NCBI GenBank assembly: GCA_002409445.1
Contig: DHNJ01000249.1
Location: 1 to 8,114 of the forward strand
Reading direction: 5' to 3'
Length of the DNA: 8,114 bases
Source: Armatimonadetes bacterium UBA5419
GTDB taxonomy: Bacteria; Armatimonadota; UBA10988
The position numbers and the translations under genes are program-made. Positions 6,560 to 8,114 of the stretch are shown piece after piece. Position 1 is the first letter of the stretch, and every line of letters begins with the position of its first letter. The notes beneath the pieces were generated by a model. That model was not told the DNA's origin. It saw only the letters and a list, made by a program, of their open reading frames with translations, and made no database searches.

Positions 6560-7631
6560 ATGCGTCACTAGCGGTTGCTGCCCCAGCGCCGCCGTCGTCC
6601 GGTTCAGATTCGGGCTCAACCCGCACCTTCGCCGCTGCTTCCTGCCGCTGGGCGGCGCGGTACTCGCGGATCATGTCGGGTAGGCGGGTCAGCGCCGCCA
6701 TCATGCGGTGGAACTCGATGCCCGGCAACGCCGGCGTACCGAGCAGCCGCTGCCCCGGTGTCGCGTTCTTCGCCACCCCGGCCTGCGCGCCGATCATAAC
6801 GCCGTCGCCAATGGTCAGGTGGTCCGCCAGACCGGCCTGGCCGGCGACAATCACCGCGTTACCCAGCGTCGTGCTGCCGGCGATACCGACCTGCGAGATG
6901 ATCAGGCAGTGCTGACCCGTGCTCACATTGTGCGCGATCATAACGAGGTTATCGATCTTCGTACCCGCACCGATTTTGGTCACGCCGAGGGTTGCGCGGT
7001 CGATACAGGTGTTGGCGCCAACCTCGACTTCGTCCTCGAGCACGACCCCACCGATCTGCGGGATACCCTGGTGCCGACCGTCGACAAACTGGTAGCCGTA
7101 GCCATCCGCGCCGAGCACCGCGCCCGCGTGGATGATGCACCGCGCGCCCAGCCGCACGTCATCGTACAGGGTGACGTTCGCCGCGAGGGCCGTGTCATCG
7201 CCAATGACGCACCGCGCGCCGATGACCGTCTGCGCGCCAACGCGAACGCGGTCGCCCAGCTGCGTGTCCGGACCGATCACCACCAGCGGTCCGATGCTCG
7301 CGTCCGCACCGATGACTGCGCTGGGGTCAACGACCGCGGTTGGGTGGATACCCGAGGGTGGCGGAACGGGCCGTCGAAAGACCTGCAGCAGGGCGTTCTG
7401 TGCCGCCCGCACATCCAGAACAGTGATGTACGGCAGGGCGCAGGTCGCGCCTTCGCGGATCACCGCGGCGGCGGCACAGCCAGGCTCGACGCGGCCAGCC
7501 TCGGCCGCATCGAAGGCGAAGATCAGGCTGCCATCATCGGCGGTGTCGCGCGTGGCCAGGTTGTCGATCTGCAGGGCACCGTCGCCATGCAGCTCGCCAC
7601 CGATCACCGCCGCCACTTCTCGCAATGTCAT
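6558..7631 (-). CDS. lpxD: UDP-3-O-(3-hydroxyacyl)glucosamine N-acyltransferase
   Basis: Cytoplasmic acyltransferase that transfers a 3-hydroxyacyl chain from acyl carrier protein to the 2-amino group of UDP-3-O-acyl-glucosamine, third step of lipid A synthesis. The 357-residue product has the N-terminal uridine-binding domain (about 1-95), then a left-handed beta-helix of hexapeptide repeats from about 96 to 290 (VVDPSAVIGADASIG, KIGAGTKIDN and others), and a C-terminal helical segment (about 305-330) of the trimer. Diagnostic blocks are GADGYGYQF (174-182), IPQIGG (190-195), ANTCIDRATLG (206-216), IAHNVSTGQH (232-241) with catalytic His234, and SQVGIAGSTTLGN (246-258). The last 20-25 residues are an acidic Ala/Gly/Glu tail beyond the usual core. 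ATG at 7631 overlaps the stop of the upstream gene as ATGA, with GAGGT 9 bases before it. An upstream OmpH/Skp-type gene is the common arrangement, but the usual downstream fabZ-lpxA is replaced by murB. Confidence 0.97.
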   Translation of the reverse strand: MTLREVAAVIGGELHGDGALQIDNLATRDTADDGSLIFAFDAAEAGRVEPGCAAAAVIREGATCALPYITVLDVRAAQNALLQVFRRPVPPPSGIHPTAVVDPSAVIGADASIGPLVVIGPDTQLGDRVRVGAQTVIGARCVIGDDTALAANVTLYDDVRLGARCIIHAGAVLGADGYGYQFVDGRHQGIPQIGGVVLEDEVEVGANTCIDRATLGVTKIGAGTKIDNLVMIAHNVSTGQHCLIISQVGIAGSTTLGNAVIVAGQAGLADHLTIGDGVMIGAQAGVAKNATPGQRLLGTPALPGIEFHRMMAALTRLPDMIREYRAAQRQEAAAKVRVEPESEPDDGGAGAATASDA

Positions 7632-8114
7632 GGTTCGCTCACCTCAAGTACGTCTAGGGTTGGAGGGCCCACCGGCAGCGCCGGCGCCAGCCACTCGGGA
7701 TGTTCCTCAAGCCCGTCGAGCCACAGGCCCGCCAGGTCGGTCACATCGGGCAAGCCTGGCTCCGGCGCCAGCTCCAGGCGCACGCGCTGCGCTCTGGCGA
7801 GCGCTCGCAGCCGGGCGCCCAAGCGCTTGGGCAACTCCGCCTGCAGCTCAGCCCGCAACTCCTCGGCCGCCGCCTCCCAGACCGCCGCGGCCGCTCGCCA
7901 GCGCTCGGCAGTCGCTGCCCGCTCGGCATCGCTGCGCGCCTGCGCCGCGGCCACCTCGGCCTCCCAGGCAGCCAGGTCCAACACGGCCCCGTCCGCCTCG
8001 CGCGCCGCCGCCGCCCGTGCCTCGGCCATGCGCTCGGCCAGCCCGGCCAGGTCTTCCGACTGCAGCGCCAACTCGGCCTGCGCGGCGACCAGCGCGTCGG
8101 CCTCGGCGACCGCC
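7628..8114 (-). CDS. C-terminal part of an Ala/Glu/Arg-rich coiled-coil protein, possibly OmpH/Skp-like periplasmic chaperone (5' end outside window)
   Basis: The frame is open from the window edge to the TGA at 7628-7630, giving 161 residues. A TTG at 8071 is a possible start, but 14 further in-frame codons of the same composition lie upstream, so the protein is most likely cut by the window. About the first 95 visible residues are a long helix of Ala, Glu, Arg and Gln with heptad-like spacing, typical of a coiled coil. The rest is mixed: LPKRLGARLRALAR, then a strand-like RVRLELAPEPG, then DVTDLAGLWLDGLEE and a Pro-rich end. OmpH/Skp proteins are coiled coils that end in a strand and a D-[IV]-T-x-x-V-type helix, and often sit just upstream of lpxD. 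The DVTD element and the position fit that idea, but the N-terminal half with signal peptide is not visible, so this is a suggestion. Other coiled-coil proteins such as FliH-like or tethering factors cannot be excluded. The stop overlaps the lpxD start as ATGA. Confidence 0.72.
   Translation of the reverse strand, partial: AVAEADALVAAQAELALQSEDLAGLAERMAEARAAAAREADGAVLDLAAWEAEVAAAQARSDAERAATAERWRAAAAVWEAAAEELRAELQAELPKRLGARLRALARAQRVRLELAPEPGLPDVTDLAGLWLDGLEEHPEWLAPALPVGPPTLDVLEVSEP
7641..7645 (-). promoter_or_regulatory. Ribosome binding site of lpxD
   Basis: GAGGT on the minus strand, 9 bases before the ATG at 7631, inside the end of the upstream coiled-coil gene. Together with the ATGA stop/start overlap it indicates translational coupling. 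Confidence 0.5.

Noticed and set aside
6551..6619. Upstream ATG codons (6619 and 6556) as the murB start
   Set aside because: 6619 would overlap lpxD by 62 bp with no ribosome site seen, and 6556 begins inside the AGGA sequence; 6550 has AGGA at 5 bases and gives the usual length.
7770..8114. Repeated Ala/Glu/Arg codons as a DNA tandem repeat
   Set aside because: No regular period at the DNA level; the repetition is explained by coiled-coil amino-acid composition.
1..8114. A defence system, CRISPR array, prophage or biosynthetic cluster
   Set aside because: All complete genes belong to familiar envelope, phosphatase or hydrolase families; there is no nuclease, integrase, repeat-spacer pattern or modular synthase.

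Overview
This is a very compact, GC-rich stretch of bacterial chromosome, almost entirely coding. Five complete genes and two genes cut by the window edges fill it. Apart from four small gaps (376-380, 3370-3432, 5626-5635 and base 6557) every base lies in a gene, so there is no gene-free stretch above 300 bases. I see no tRNA, rRNA, CRISPR array, insertion sequence, integrase or other mobile element. The lpxD gene implies a Gram-negative cell envelope with lipid A. Together with the strong G/C third-position bias, the Tat-exported sulfatase of a type common in Planctomycetota and relatives, and the secreted phosphodiester glycosidase, this points to a free-living, glycan-degrading didermal bacterium (for example a PVC-group, Armatimonadota-like or similar lineage). 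That placement is an inference; the window holds no marker that settles it.

Layout, left to right. (1) 1-375, plus strand: the C-terminal end of an unrecognised protein. (2) 381-2492, minus: a secreted multidomain phosphodiester glycosidase (NAGPA family). Its gene ends tail to tail with gene 1, 5 bp apart, and its start lies inside the preceding gene. (3) 2395-3369, minus: a short Ppx/GppA phosphatase whose last 98 bp overlap the start of the glycosidase; the two probably form one transcript. (4) 3433-5625, plus: a Tat-exported formylglycine sulfatase, divergent from the ppx-like gene across 63 bp that must hold the start signals for both. (5) 5636-6550, minus: murB, convergent with the sulfatase (10 bp gap). 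(6) 6558-7631, minus: lpxD. (7) 7628 to the right edge, minus: the C-terminal part of an Ala/Glu/Arg-rich coiled-coil protein, possibly an OmpH/Skp-like periplasmic chaperone, overlapping lpxD by ATGA.

Functionally the right side is an envelope-building operon read leftward (coiled-coil protein, then lpxD for lipid A, then murB for peptidoglycan precursor). The left side is a two-gene unit pairing a polyphosphate/(p)ppGpp-type phosphatase with an exported glycosidase, and a lone sulfatase sits between them. I found no convincing new biological system. The points most worth a second look are the 98-bp out-of-frame overlap, in which a conserved phosphatase motif and a signal peptide are encoded by the same DNA, the lpxD-murB pairing, and a patch of unusual codon use inside the sulfatase.
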